NCBI RefSeq assembly: GCF_963378095.1
Contig: NZ_OY726397.1
Location: 1,550,001 to 1,614,000, forward strand
Direction: 5' to 3'
Source of the DNA: Mycolicibacterium sp. MU0053
GTDB taxonomy: Bacteria > Actinomycetota > Actinomycetes > Mycobacteriales > Mycobacteriaceae
DNA: 64,000 nt
A model generated the notes under the pieces. It was not told the origin of the DNA, did not search any database, and worked only from the letters and a program-made list of their open reading frames with translations. Shown here piece after piece: positions 52,267-62,035 of the stretch. The first letter of the stretch is position 1. Each line of letters begins with the position of its first letter. The translations under genes were made by a program, and so were the position numbers.

Positions 52267-53729
52267 GTCCCCGTGCCGACCTGCCCTGGCAGACCATCCC
52301 CGAGATGGTTCTCAGCGCCGGCGAGCGCTTCGGCGATGCCGAGGCGCTCGTCGACGGCGCATTGCGGTTGACGTTCAGCGACGTGGTCGATCGGGTGCGT
52401 CGGGCCGCCGGCGCCTTCCACGCGCTGGGCATCGCCAAGGGTGACCGGGTCGCCATCTGGGCGCCGAATTCGGCCGAGTGGATGATCGCGGCGTTCGGGC
52501 TGCTGACCGCCGGCGGGGTGCTGGTCCCGGTCAACACGCGTTTCAAGGCCGACGAGGCCGCCGACGTGATCACCCGCAGCGGTGCCAAGGCCGTCCTGAT
52601 CCAGCCGGGCTTCCTGGGCATGGATTTCGCCGCTCCCGCCGGAGTGCGGGTCATCGACCTCAAATCGGACTTCCTGAGCAGTGCCGCACCTTTCGAGGCG
52701 CCCGGCCCCGATTGGATCTCCGGCGACGACACCGCCGATGTCATCTACACCTCGGGCACCACCGGGCGCCCGAAGGGCGTGATGATGAATCACCGGCAGA
52801 CGCTGCGGCTCTACGCCGAGTGGTGCGATCTGGCCGATCTGCGTCCGGGTGACCGCTACCTGATCGTGAACCCGTTCTTCCACACGTTCGGCTACAAGGC
52901 CGGCGCGATCGCCGCGATGATCCGGGGCGCGGCCGCGTTCCCGGTGCCCGTGTTCGACGTTGACGACGTGGTGAGTCTGGTTCAGCGCGAACGCATCACG
53001 ATGCTGCCCGGACCGCCGACGCTGTACCACTCGCTGTTGGCGGTCCAGGACAAGACCAAGCTGGCGACGCTGCGCGCCGGGGTGACCGGGTCGGCCGACA
53101 TTCCCGTCGAGTTGATCCGGCGGGTGCACGAGGAGTTGCCGTTCGAGACGGTGGCCACCGGCTATGGCCTGACCGAATGCGGCACGGCCACGTTGTCGCG
53201 GCCCGGCGACTCCTTCGAAGACATTGCCACCACTGTCGGCGTGCCGTGCGACGGAATCGAGGTGCGCATCGCCGAAGATGGGGAGGTGTTGGTCCGCGGC
53301 TACAGCGTGATGCAGGGCTACCTCGACGATCCCGAGGCCACCGCCGAGGCGATCGACGCCGACGGTTGGCTGCACACCGGCGACCTCGGCGAATTCACCG
53401 CGGGTGGCCGGCTGCGGATCATCGGCCGCAAGAAGGACATGTTCATCGTCGGCGGGTTCAACGCCTATCCGGCCGAGATCGAGGACTTTCTGCTCGAGCA
53501 TCCCGGTGTTGCGCAGGCGGCCGTGATCGGCGTCCCCGATGAGCGGATGGGGCAGGTCGGCAAGGCGTTCGTCGTCCGCAAGGGCGCGGGGTCCGCGTTG
53601 TCGGAGGCCGATCTGATTTCTTGGAGCAAGCAGCGGATGGCCGGTTACAAGGTGCCGAGGGCGGTGGCGTTCGTCGACGCCCTGCCGCTGAACGCCAGCG
53701 GCAAAGTGATGAAGGACCAACTGCGGTGA
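52251..53729 (+). CDS. FadD3-like acyl-CoA synthetase
   Basis: 492-residue AMP-forming CoA ligase. YTSGTTGRPKG near 165-175, then NPFFHTFGYKAG, LPGPPT, YGLTE near 304, DGWLHTGD near 371, and the catalytic Lys in NASGKVMK near 486. NPFFH..FGYKAG and GPPT are shared with mycobacterial FadD3, the ligase for the steroid C/D-ring propionate HIP; FadD3-like is therefore justified, the same substrate is not. No clear ribosome-binding site before ATG 52251; an ATG at 52305 is possible. Confidence 0.85.
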   Translation: MNPHSRPRADLPWQTIPEMVLSAGERFGDAEALVDGALRLTFSDVVDRVRRAAGAFHALGIAKGDRVAIWAPNSAEWMIAAFGLLTAGGVLVPVNTRFKADEAADVITRSGAKAVLIQPGFLGMDFAAPAGVRVIDLKSDFLSSAAPFEAPGPDWISGDDTADVIYTSGTTGRPKGVMMNHRQTLRLYAEWCDLADLRPGDRYLIVNPFFHTFGYKAGAIAAMIRGAAAFPVPVFDVDDVVSLVQRERITMLPGPPTLYHSLLAVQDKTKLATLRAGVTGSADIPVELIRRVHEELPFETVATGYGLTECGTATLSRPGDSFEDIATTVGVPCDGIEVRIAEDGEVLVRGYSVMQGYLDDPEATAEAIDADGWLHTGDLGEFTAGGRLRIIGRKKDMFIVGGFNAYPAEIEDFLLEHPGVAQAAVIGVPDERMGQVGKAFVVRKGAGSALSEADLISWSKQRMAGYKVPRAVAFVDALPLNASGKVMKDQLR

Positions 53730-54361
53730 ATCTCGCCGAGGTGTATCGGCATTCGATGGTGATCGCCTCGGACTACCGGATCCCCGACCCCTCGCAAGTG
53801 GCCGGCCTGCTGGAGCGGCGTCGGGACGCCCTGGCGCAGATGGGTGCTCACCACGTCCTGGTGTATCGGTCGCTGCGGGAGCCCGGCCGGGTGCTGGTGA
53901 TGATCGGGGTGCGCAGCCGCGAACCGGTGGTCGACCTGTTGCGCTCGCGGGTGTTCTTCGACTGGTTCGACGCGGTCGGGGTCGACGACATCCCGGCCGT
54001 GTTCGCCGGGGAGATCATCGACCGCTACGAACTCACCGAGGCCACCCTGGACGACCCGCCCGGCGTGCTGGTGTCCGCCATCGTCGCGGTCGACGACGCC
54101 GCCTGGCTGGTCAGCGAATTACACTCGGCCAAGCCGACTTTCAAGGCCGCCGGGGTCCGCAAGGTGTGGGTGTTCCAGGCGTTCGACGACTCCCGCGAGG
54201 TGATGGTGCTGCAGGAGATCGACACCGAGGTCAACGCCCGACGCTGGATTCGCCGACACGACGCGTCGGCCGACTGGATGTCAGACACCGGAACCGGCGT
54301 GTACCCGCCGTTGTTCATCGGCGAGTTTCTCCGCATGATCCGCATCGACGAGCCCAGCTGA
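53726..54361 (+). CDS. Internally duplicated protein of unknown function
   Basis: 211 residues. Two similar halves: HHVLVYRSLREPGRVLVMIG ... AVFAGEI (about 41-95) and RKVWVFQAFDDSREVMVLQE ... PLFIGEF (about 144-200), a period near 103 residues. The pattern of alternating strands and helices resembles a tandem dimeric alpha/beta-barrel (ferredoxin-like) fold. GTG overlaps the CoA ligase stop (GTGA), so it is translated with it. It may assist the ligase or bind the same substrate; no catalytic motif seen. Confidence 0.75.
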   Translation: MNLAEVYRHSMVIASDYRIPDPSQVAGLLERRRDALAQMGAHHVLVYRSLREPGRVLVMIGVRSREPVVDLLRSRVFFDWFDAVGVDDIPAVFAGEIIDRYELTEATLDDPPGVLVSAIVAVDDAAWLVSELHSAKPTFKAAGVRKVWVFQAFDDSREVMVLQEIDTEVNARRWIRRHDASADWMSDTGTGVYPPLFIGEFLRMIRIDEPS

Positions 54362-54377
54362 TGGGTCTCGGAACCTC

Positions 54378-54551
54378 ATGTATGTCTGCCTGTGCCTTGG
54401 CATAACCAGTAGCACCGTCGCCGAGGTGGTCGCGGCCGGAGCGCGCACCGCCAATGCGGTGGCCGAGGCCTGCGGCGCCGGTTCGGAATGCGCGCGCTGC
54501 CGGCGCTCGGTCCGCGCGGTCATCGACGCGGCGGCCGAACCGGCGGAGTAG
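54378..54551 (+). CDS. BFD-type [2Fe-2S] protein (bacterioferritin-associated ferredoxin-like)
   Basis: 57 residues, too short for most gene finders. Cysteines C4, C6, C38 and C41 give the CxC ... CxxC spacing of the BFD fold (MYVCLCLG; ECARCRRSV). BFD proteins donate electrons to bacterioferritin; here no bacterioferritin gene is near. It follows the FadD3-like operon by 16 bp and may instead serve a local redox enzyme. No strong ribosome-binding site. Confidence 0.8.
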   Translation: MYVCLCLGITSSTVAEVVAAGARTANAVAEACGAGSECARCRRSVRAVIDAAAEPAE

Positions 54552-54557
54552 CCGGCG

Positions 54558-55259
54558 TCAGACCGGATCGAAGGCCGAGATCAGCCAGTCGCCGTCGACC
54601 TTGGTCATGGTCACCAGCACACTGCTGGCGGCCATCGACGGATCCGGCCGGTCGGCGCTGACCGTGGTCTGATTGACGAACAGCAGAACCTTGGCGCTGT
54701 CCGGGTTCATCTCCGAGACCGCGGCGCGCACCACCTCGGCGTTGGTCGTGACCTTCTTCTCCTCGACCGCCTTACGCACCACATCGTCGGTGAAGGTCGT
54801 GTAGTACGACAGGAAGTCGCCGGTCATGTGCGACTTCGCGGTGGCCAGGTCCCCGTCGAGGTCGTCCGGCGAGTACGTCAGCGCGGCCAGGGTGCCGGTC
54901 TTGGCGGCCTCGAGCACCTCGGCCTGGGCCGTGGCTCCGGTGAGCTGATCGGGCCGGTACTGGGTGAAGTACAGCCACGCGGTGGCCGCCGCCGATGCCA
55001 CCAGCAGGACCGCCAGCGTCGCGACGATCAGCACCGTTGCGTTGCGCCGCGGCGAGGTGGCCGATGGTTCCGCCGGGGTGGCGTCCTCGGTGGCCTCGGT
55101 GTCCCCGGCATCCTCGGTGACCGCGGCGTCCTCGCCGGTAGGTGCCGGGGTGGTGCCGTCCGCGGTCTCCGACTGCTCCACCCTGTCGCCCTCGGCACCC
55201 TCGGCGACCTCGGTGTCTTCGGTGTGCTCGGTGGTCGGCGATTTCTCGTCAGCGCTCAC
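54558..55259 (-). CDS. Mce-associated (Mas) membrane protein
   Basis: 233 residues. A long acidic Thr/Glu/Ala-rich N-terminus (about 1-70) is followed by one membrane helix at about 74-97 (VLIVATLAVLLVASAAATAW) and a C-terminal domain (GTLAALTYSPDDLDGDLATA) of the Mce-associated type. GTG overlaps the stop of the preceding Mas gene (GTGA). Expected to work with an Mce complex in the envelope, though no mce genes lie on this side. Confidence 0.84.
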   Translation of the reverse strand: MSADEKSPTTEHTEDTEVAEGAEGDRVEQSETADGTTPAPTGEDAAVTEDAGDTEATEDATPAEPSATSPRRNATVLIVATLAVLLVASAAATAWLYFTQYRPDQLTGATAQAEVLEAAKTGTLAALTYSPDDLDGDLATAKSHMTGDFLSYYTTFTDDVVRKAVEEKKVTTNAEVVRAAVSEMNPDSAKVLLFVNQTTVSADRPDPSMAASSVLVTMTKVDGDWLISAFDPV

Positions 55260-55981
55260 GGTACGAACTCAACTTTCGACATCTTGACCTGGCCGTTGTC
55301 GCGTTCGACATCGATACTGAGTCGCCAGGCGCGTGGTTGCTGTTGTGCTCCAGCGGAATTGGTGACCTGCGAGGTTGCGGCCACCAATACCGTGGCGGAG
55401 TCGTCGGACTTCTTCTCGACCGCGGTGGCCCGCACGTCGGCCGCGGTGACGACCTGCGATTCGTTCATCACCGTGATGAAGTCGTCCTTGCTGGCCTCGA
55501 AGTCGGCGCGGAACTCGCCGGTGGTGCTGTCGATCAACCGCTGCAGGTCGGCCTCGCCCTGGTTGAAGTCGAGCGACATCAGGTTGATCACGCCCTGTCG
55601 CGCGGCGGCCGCGTACTCGGCGTCGGCCGAACGCTGCGCGGTCTCGTGTTGGCTCGACCACAGCATGTAACCGCAGGTCGACAGCAGTCCGACGATCGCG
55701 ACAATGGCGGCGGCGACGGCCAAGACGGGCCAGGCCGGAATCCAGCTCCCACGCTTGCCCGCGGGGGCGGTTTCGGCGGCGTCGAAGTCCTCGGCCGTCT
55801 CGGTGTCGGTTCCGTCGGTCTCGGGTACCGGCTCGGGCTCGGCGGTGCGGTCAGCGCGCAACTCGGCGGCCCGGGCGCGCGCGGTGGCGGCTTCAGCCTC
55901 CGCGGCTTCGGCTTCGGCCTCGGCCTGCTCGGCGAGCGACAGCGCCGCTTCCCGATCGTCGTTGGTCGAACTGGATGCCAT
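55256..55981 (-). CDS. Mce-associated (Mas) membrane protein
   Basis: 241 residues. A coiled, Ala/Glu-rich N-terminal segment at about 10-48 precedes a membrane helix at about 85-108 and a C-terminal domain (EYAAAARQGVINLMSLDF; RLIDSTTGEFRADF). It is the same length as, and clearly paralogous to, the gene at 9381-10106. AGGAG lies four bases before the ATG. A half-matching GAGAAT-GAC-GTTACTC sequence at 56046-56061 lies 65 bp upstream. First gene of a two-gene operon. Confidence 0.86.
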   Translation of the reverse strand: MASSSTNDDREAALSLAEQAEAEAEAAEAEAATARARAAELRADRTAEPEPVPETDGTDTETAEDFDAAETAPAGKRGSWIPAWPVLAVAAAIVAIVGLLSTCGYMLWSSQHETAQRSADAEYAAAARQGVINLMSLDFNQGEADLQRLIDSTTGEFRADFEASKDDFITVMNESQVVTAADVRATAVEKKSDDSATVLVAATSQVTNSAGAQQQPRAWRLSIDVERDNGQVKMSKVEFVP

Positions 55982-56251
55982 CACTCTCCTGATATCGACG
56001 ACGGCCACGCCTGGCTCTGCGGTGTCTTCCCGCGCCGCCCAAGTTGAGAATGACGTTACTCCGCAAATCTGAGACCCCAGCCTATCGCACCCACGATGAG
56101 GCTTGAAAAGCGCGGGTAGCTGCGGAAACGGCATTTCCATTTTTGGATAGCGCCGCGGGTGCCTCCGGGTGGATGCCGGTGACGCTCCGGTGCGGAGACC
56201 GGCCCATGAGCAGGCAACGCACGATGACGATGACGGCCCTCGACGCAAAAG

Positions 56252-56872
56252 TCAAGGTGTGTGGCGGCCGTCGTCGCCGGCCACGCTCTGGGAGAACAAG
56301 CCGATCAGCCCGAGCGGCAGCGAGGTGTCCTCCGGCGCGCGTCCCGCCGCGTTGGGCAGCGCGCCGTCGCGGGCGAGCACCACCAGGCCGTGCGCCAACG
56401 CCCAGCTGAGCAGCGCCAGATCGGGGGTCCCGGACGGTTCCAGTTCGCTGGGTGCCAGTTCGGTGACCGCGGCGCTGAGCACGCTAAGGGAGCGTTGCCG
56501 GGACCGGGTCAGGGTGGGATCGTCGGGGTGTAGCTCGGCGGGCCGGAACATCAGGTCGAACAGTGCGGGGTGCCGCAGGCCGAACTGCACGTAGGCACGG
56601 CCCAGGGCGGCCAACCGCACGGCCGCCGGCGCGGCGTCGTCGTCCAGGTCGCCCAGCGCCGCGGTGAGTGCGGCGGTCAGCGCGTCGAAGCCCTCGGCGG
56701 CGACTGCGGTCAGCAGTCCGCCACGGTCGCCGAAGTGGTGCTTCGGTGCCGCATGCGAGACCCCGGCCCGGCGCGCCACCGCCCGCAGGCTGATGCCGGC
56801 GTGGCCGTGTTCGGTGAGTTCGTCGCGTGCGGCGGCCAGCAGCGCCTCCCGGACCGGCGGTGACGATGTCAT
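56252..56872 (-). CDS. TetR-family regulator
   Basis: 206 residues. HTH is ISLRAVARRAGVSHAAPKHH then FGDR at about 26-49, with a TetR C-terminal domain (WHG-like, LRHPALFDLMF). Divergent from the DUF1707 membrane protein across a gap with two identical dyads, hence probable autoregulation and control of that gene. Confidence 0.88.
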   Translation of the reverse strand: MTSSPPVREALLAAARDELTEHGHAGISLRAVARRAGVSHAAPKHHFGDRGGLLTAVAAEGFDALTAALTAALGDLDDDAAPAAVRLAALGRAYVQFGLRHPALFDLMFRPAELHPDDPTLTRSRQRSLSVLSAAVTELAPSELEPSGTPDLALLSWALAHGLVVLARDGALPNAAGRAPEDTSLPLGLIGLFSQSVAGDDGRHTP

Positions 56873-56896
56873 GGGCAGAATTGTCGACCGACTTCC

Positions 56897-56950
56897 TTGA
56901 CAGTGTCAACCCCGGGTGGGACGCTGGGATTATCGGATTGACAGTGTCAA
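56897..56950. promoter_or_regulatory. Two identical TetR operator candidates TTGACA-G-TGTCAA
   Basis: The 13-bp dyad TTGACAGTGTCAA occurs at 56897-56909 and 56938-56950, 41 bp apart (about four helical turns). Each contains a TTGACA that could serve as a -35 box, so binding would block both divergent promoters. The second site ends 13 bp before the DUF1707 ATG. Confidence 0.8.
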
Positions 56951-56963
56951 GATCGGAGGAGTC

Positions 56964-57386
56964 ATGACCTACCCCGCCCTCGATCGCCGCGTCCGCGTGG
57001 GTGATCGCGAACGCGAACGCAGCATCGAACACCTGGGTCTGGCGATGTCGCAGGGCTACCTGACGCTGCTCGAATACGACCAGCGGGTGGCCCGGGCCGT
57101 CGCCGCGGAGACCGCCGACGAACTACACGAATTGGTGGCCGATCTGCCGGTCGGCCGGATAGCCCGCGCCGACCCGCGGACCCGCGACCGTCGCCGCGCC
57201 GCCGCCCGACGGGGCGTGAGCTGGCATCTCGCGGCCTATGCGGCGATGCTGACCATCTGCCTGACCGTCTGGCTCGCGGTCGGGTTGACCGCCGGGGCGT
57301 GGTACTTCTGGCCCGTCTGGCCGATGCTCGGCGGCGCCATCGGCGTGGTCTCGCACGCCCTGCCGGTCCGGCTGTGCGTGCGCTGA
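56964..57386 (+). CDS. DUF1707 membrane protein
   Basis: 140 residues. N-terminal DUF1707 domain (about 8-62: RRVRVGDRERERSIEHLGLA ... ELHELVADLP), a basic linker, then two membrane helices (about 87-108 and 110-132). GGAGGA precedes the ATG. Such proteins are common in actinobacteria with unknown role; the local TetR protein probably controls it. Confidence 0.86.
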   Translation: MTYPALDRRVRVGDRERERSIEHLGLAMSQGYLTLLEYDQRVARAVAAETADELHELVADLPVGRIARADPRTRDRRRAAARRGVSWHLAAYAAMLTICLTVWLAVGLTAGAWYFWPVWPMLGGAIGVVSHALPVRLCVR

Positions 57387-57387
57387 C

Positions 57388-58770
57388 CTACGTGGTGTAG
57401 CCGTCGGCGACGGTCAGGGCGGCGTCGAGGATGCGTAGCCCCTCGGCGACCTCGTCGTCGCTGACGTTGCACGGCGGCACGGCGTGGATGCGGTTGTAGT
57501 TCGAGAACGGCAACAGTCCGCCGGATTTGCAGGCCGCCAGCGTGGCCGCCATTGCCGGGCTGGACCCGCCGTACGGAGCCAGCGGCTCCCGGGTCTGCTG
57601 GTTGGTCACCAGTTCGATGGCCCAGAACACCCCGAGGCCGCGCACGTCACCGACCGCGGGGTGCTTGGCCGCCAGCTCACGCAGGCCGGGCCCGAGCACC
57701 TGCTCGCCGATGCGGGCGGCGTTGGCCACCATGCCCTCATCGGTCATCGCGTTGATGGTGGCCACAGCCGAGGCGCAGGCCAGGGGGTGGCCGGAGTAGG
57801 TCAGGCCGCCCGGGTAGACGCGCTCGGCGAAGGTGGCCGCGATGGTGTCGTTGATCGCCACGCCGCCCAGCGGCACGTATCCGGAGTTCACGCCCTTGGC
57901 GAAGGTCAAGAGGTCGGGCACCACCTCGAAGTTGTCGATCGCGAACCACTTACCGGTGCGGCCGAATCCGGCCATCACCTCGTCGGCGATGAACACGATG
58001 CCGTAGCGGTCACAGATCTCGCGCACCCCGGCCAGATAGCCCGGCGGGGGCACCATGATGCCGGCGGTGCCGGGCACCGATTCGAGGATGATCGCGGCGA
58101 AGGTGTCGGGGCCCTCCATTCCGATGAGCCGCTCGAGGTACTCCAGCGCCCGCTGAGATTCCTGCTCCTCGGTTTCGGCGTGGAACGACGAGCGGTACAG
58201 GAACGGTCCGTTGAAGTGCACGACGCCGCTGTTGCCGTAGTCGTTGGGCCAGCGCCGGGTGTCGCCGGTGAGGTTGACCGCGGTGTCGGTCCCGCCGTGA
58301 TAGGAGCGGTACCGGGCCAGCACCTTGTAGCGGCCGGTGTGCAACCGCGCCATCCGCACCGCGTGTTCGACGGCGTCGGCGCCGGCGTTGGTGAAGAACA
58401 CCTTGTTGAGGTCGCCGGGGGTGCGTTCGGCGATCAACCGGGCGGCCTCCGAGCGGGCGGCGTTGACGTGCGAGGGCGCCACCGTGCACAGCTTGGCTGC
58501 CTGCTCGGCGATGGCGGCGATGACCTTGGGGTGCTGATGGCCGATGTTGGTGTTGACCATCTGCGAGCTGAAGTCCAGCAGCTTGTTGCCCTCGCCGTCC
58601 CAGACGTAGGACCCTTGAGCGGCCAGCACCGTCATCGGCGCCAACTTGGCCTGGGCCGACCACGAGTGGAATACGTGGTGGCGGTCCAACTCGTAGGCCC
58701 GCTTGCCCTCGGCGATCGCCGATTCCAGGTCCTGGCCGGACGGCAGCACCTGGGGAGTGGTCGTGGTCAT
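57388..58770 (-). CDS. Class III aminotransferase (probable beta-alanine:pyruvate / omega-amino acid transaminase)
   Basis: 460-residue PLP enzyme. Cofactor motifs: FTNAGADAVEHAVRMAR near 118-134, ADEVMAGFGRTG near 257-268, and PLP Lys in FAKGVNSG near 291. AGGAG precedes ATG 58770. It is followed on the same strand by no other gene and sits next to a CoA-acylating semialdehyde dehydrogenase, a pairing that converts beta-alanine to malonate semialdehyde and then acetyl-CoA. Substrate by context only. Confidence 0.87.
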   Translation of the reverse strand: MTTTTPQVLPSGQDLESAIAEGKRAYELDRHHVFHSWSAQAKLAPMTVLAAQGSYVWDGEGNKLLDFSSQMVNTNIGHQHPKVIAAIAEQAAKLCTVAPSHVNAARSEAARLIAERTPGDLNKVFFTNAGADAVEHAVRMARLHTGRYKVLARYRSYHGGTDTAVNLTGDTRRWPNDYGNSGVVHFNGPFLYRSSFHAETEEQESQRALEYLERLIGMEGPDTFAAIILESVPGTAGIMVPPPGYLAGVREICDRYGIVFIADEVMAGFGRTGKWFAIDNFEVVPDLLTFAKGVNSGYVPLGGVAINDTIAATFAERVYPGGLTYSGHPLACASAVATINAMTDEGMVANAARIGEQVLGPGLRELAAKHPAVGDVRGLGVFWAIELVTNQQTREPLAPYGGSSPAMAATLAACKSGGLLPFSNYNRIHAVPPCNVSDDEVAEGLRILDAALTVADGYTT

Positions 58771-58806
58771 GAGTACTCCTAGTAACGAGGGATCACCGAG
58801 ACTGTA

Positions 58807-58849
58807 GTTGTCGAGCGCGCCGCGCGCGATCGTGCCTGACCGCGACAAC
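58807..58849 (-). terminator. Weak stem-loop between the dehydrogenase and aminotransferase genes
   Basis: GTTGTCG (58807-58813) pairs with CGACAAC (58843-58849), with an inner GC-rich stem, just after the dehydrogenase stop (58861). Possible attenuator or terminator. Confidence 0.35.
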
Positions 58850-58860
58850 CTCGGCGCGGA

Positions 58861-60360
<1,500 letters not shown>

Positions 60361-60441
60361 GGGCTCGAGTCTGGGTGTGCAACGCTGCCGCAAGGCCCGA
60401 CGTGTCGTAACGAATCTGCCATCATGGCTTACGGTATGTAA

Positions 60442-62031
60442 ATGCTGCCGACGGTGGGTGAGGTGCTCGCACTGCCGGTTCTGCAGGCCGGTCGGCCCGA
60501 GATCGTCAGCGAGGGACCGCTGGACCGCGCGGTGCGCTGGGTCCATGTCAGCGAGCTGGCCGACCTGTCCAATCTGCTCGAGGGCGGCGAGTTGGTGCTC
60601 ACCACCGGGCTCGCGTTGACCGACGTAGAGCGCCGCGACGACTATCTGCCCGGGCTCGCTGCCGCCGGCGCGGTCGGAGTGGTGCTCGAACTGGGCGTCC
60701 ATGTCGGCGCGGTGCCGGACTCGGTGCTGAGCTCAGCGGTCGGACTCGGGCTGCCGGTGGTGGTACTGCACCGCGGGGTTCGATTCGTCGAGATCACCGA
60801 GCAGGTGCACCGGCGCATCGTCACCGAGCAGTACGCCGAGGTCGACCACGCCCGTCGCGTCCATCAGACGTTCACCGACCTGAGCATGCATCGACCCGCT
60901 CTCGAGGAGATCGTCGCGGTGACCGCCGATCTGCTGCAGGCCCCCGTCGTGCTCGAAGATCTCACCCGCCAGGTGATCGCGTTCGCCGGCGACGTTCCGG
61001 CGGCCACGCTGCTGGCGGACTGGGAGCGCCGCTCACGATTGGCCGGCCGCTCTGCGCGGGGTTGGCTGCATCGGCCGGTGGGGCCATACCGCCAGGAGTG
61101 GGGCCGGCTCATCGCGCCGACGAGCGAGGCCACCAGCGGTGCGGTGATGATTCTCGAACGCGCCGCACAGGCATTGGCCCTGCGGCGGATGATCGAGCGG
61201 GACCGGGTGTCGCTGGAACTGCGGGCCCACAGCGGCCTGGTGGACGAGTTGCGGCGCGGCCGGATCCGCGACGAGGCCGAGGCCACCTCCCGCGCCCATG
61301 CGCTGGGCTTGCGACCGGCGCTGACCTACCTCCCGATGACAGTCCGGCTGGCCGAGACCGGGGCGCCGGATCAGGTGGTGGTGCAGCAGCGCCGGGCCCG
61401 CGCCGTCGACGCCGTGGTGCATGCGGTGCGCGCCGGCGGTCATTCCGTGCTGGCTGCCGGGCGCGACGACGGGCAGCTCGATCTGCTGCTCGCAGTGCGC
61501 CGCGGCGCGGCCGACGATGCGGTCGAGGAGTTGTGCGCGCAGATGCGCCGCGCCGTCCTGCGTCTCGACGGTGTCACCGGGTGCAGCATCGGGGTCGGTC
61601 CGGAGTCCGGTCGTCTGGTGGAGGCCGCCGGGGGACTCGCCGAGGCGGCGCATGTCGCCGAGGTCGCCGCGGCCATGCCGAACTCCACGCGGTCGTTTCA
61701 TCGCGCCGCGGATGTCCGGCTGCGCGGGCTGGTCGCGTTGATTCGATCCGACCCCCGCGTGCAGGCCTTCGCCGAAACCGAGTTGCGCGCCGTGCTGAGC
61801 GACCGCGCCGAACACGGCTCCGCGATGTTCGATCTGCTGCGCGCATTCGTCGAGGTCGGCGGCAACAAGACCGAACTGGCCCGGCGGCTACACCTGTCCA
61901 GGCCCACGCTGTACGCGCGGTTGGCGACGCTGCAGAGCCTGCTCGGTGTCGATCTGGACGACGTGGAATCGCGGACCTCGCTGCACGTCGCAATGCTTGT
62001 CATGCTCAGCGGCGACACCATGATGAGATAG
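60442..62031 (+). CDS. PucR-family transcriptional regulator
   Basis: 529 residues. N-terminal PucR domain (about 5-125: TVGEVLALPVLQAG), a GGDEF-like/CdaR middle part, and the C-terminal PucR HTH (FVEVGGNKTELARRLHLSRP near 475-495). Divergent from the semialdehyde dehydrogenase, so likely activates the aminotransferase-dehydrogenase pair in response to an amino acid or related compound. ATG follows TTACGGTATGTAA. Confidence 0.9.
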   Translation: MLPTVGEVLALPVLQAGRPEIVSEGPLDRAVRWVHVSELADLSNLLEGGELVLTTGLALTDVERRDDYLPGLAAAGAVGVVLELGVHVGAVPDSVLSSAVGLGLPVVVLHRGVRFVEITEQVHRRIVTEQYAEVDHARRVHQTFTDLSMHRPALEEIVAVTADLLQAPVVLEDLTRQVIAFAGDVPAATLLADWERRSRLAGRSARGWLHRPVGPYRQEWGRLIAPTSEATSGAVMILERAAQALALRRMIERDRVSLELRAHSGLVDELRRGRIRDEAEATSRAHALGLRPALTYLPMTVRLAETGAPDQVVVQQRRARAVDAVVHAVRAGGHSVLAAGRDDGQLDLLLAVRRGAADDAVEELCAQMRRAVLRLDGVTGCSIGVGPESGRLVEAAGGLAEAAHVAEVAAAMPNSTRSFHRAADVRLRGLVALIRSDPRVQAFAETELRAVLSDRAEHGSAMFDLLRAFVEVGGNKTELARRLHLSRPTLYARLATLQSLLGVDLDDVESRTSLHVAMLVMLSGDTMMR

Positions 62032-62035
62032 CGGC

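Noticed and set aside
56046..56061. GAGAAT-GAC-GTTACTC as a full operator before the Mas gene
   Set aside because: Only one half-site matches well; kept as a note in the Mas entry rather than as a site.
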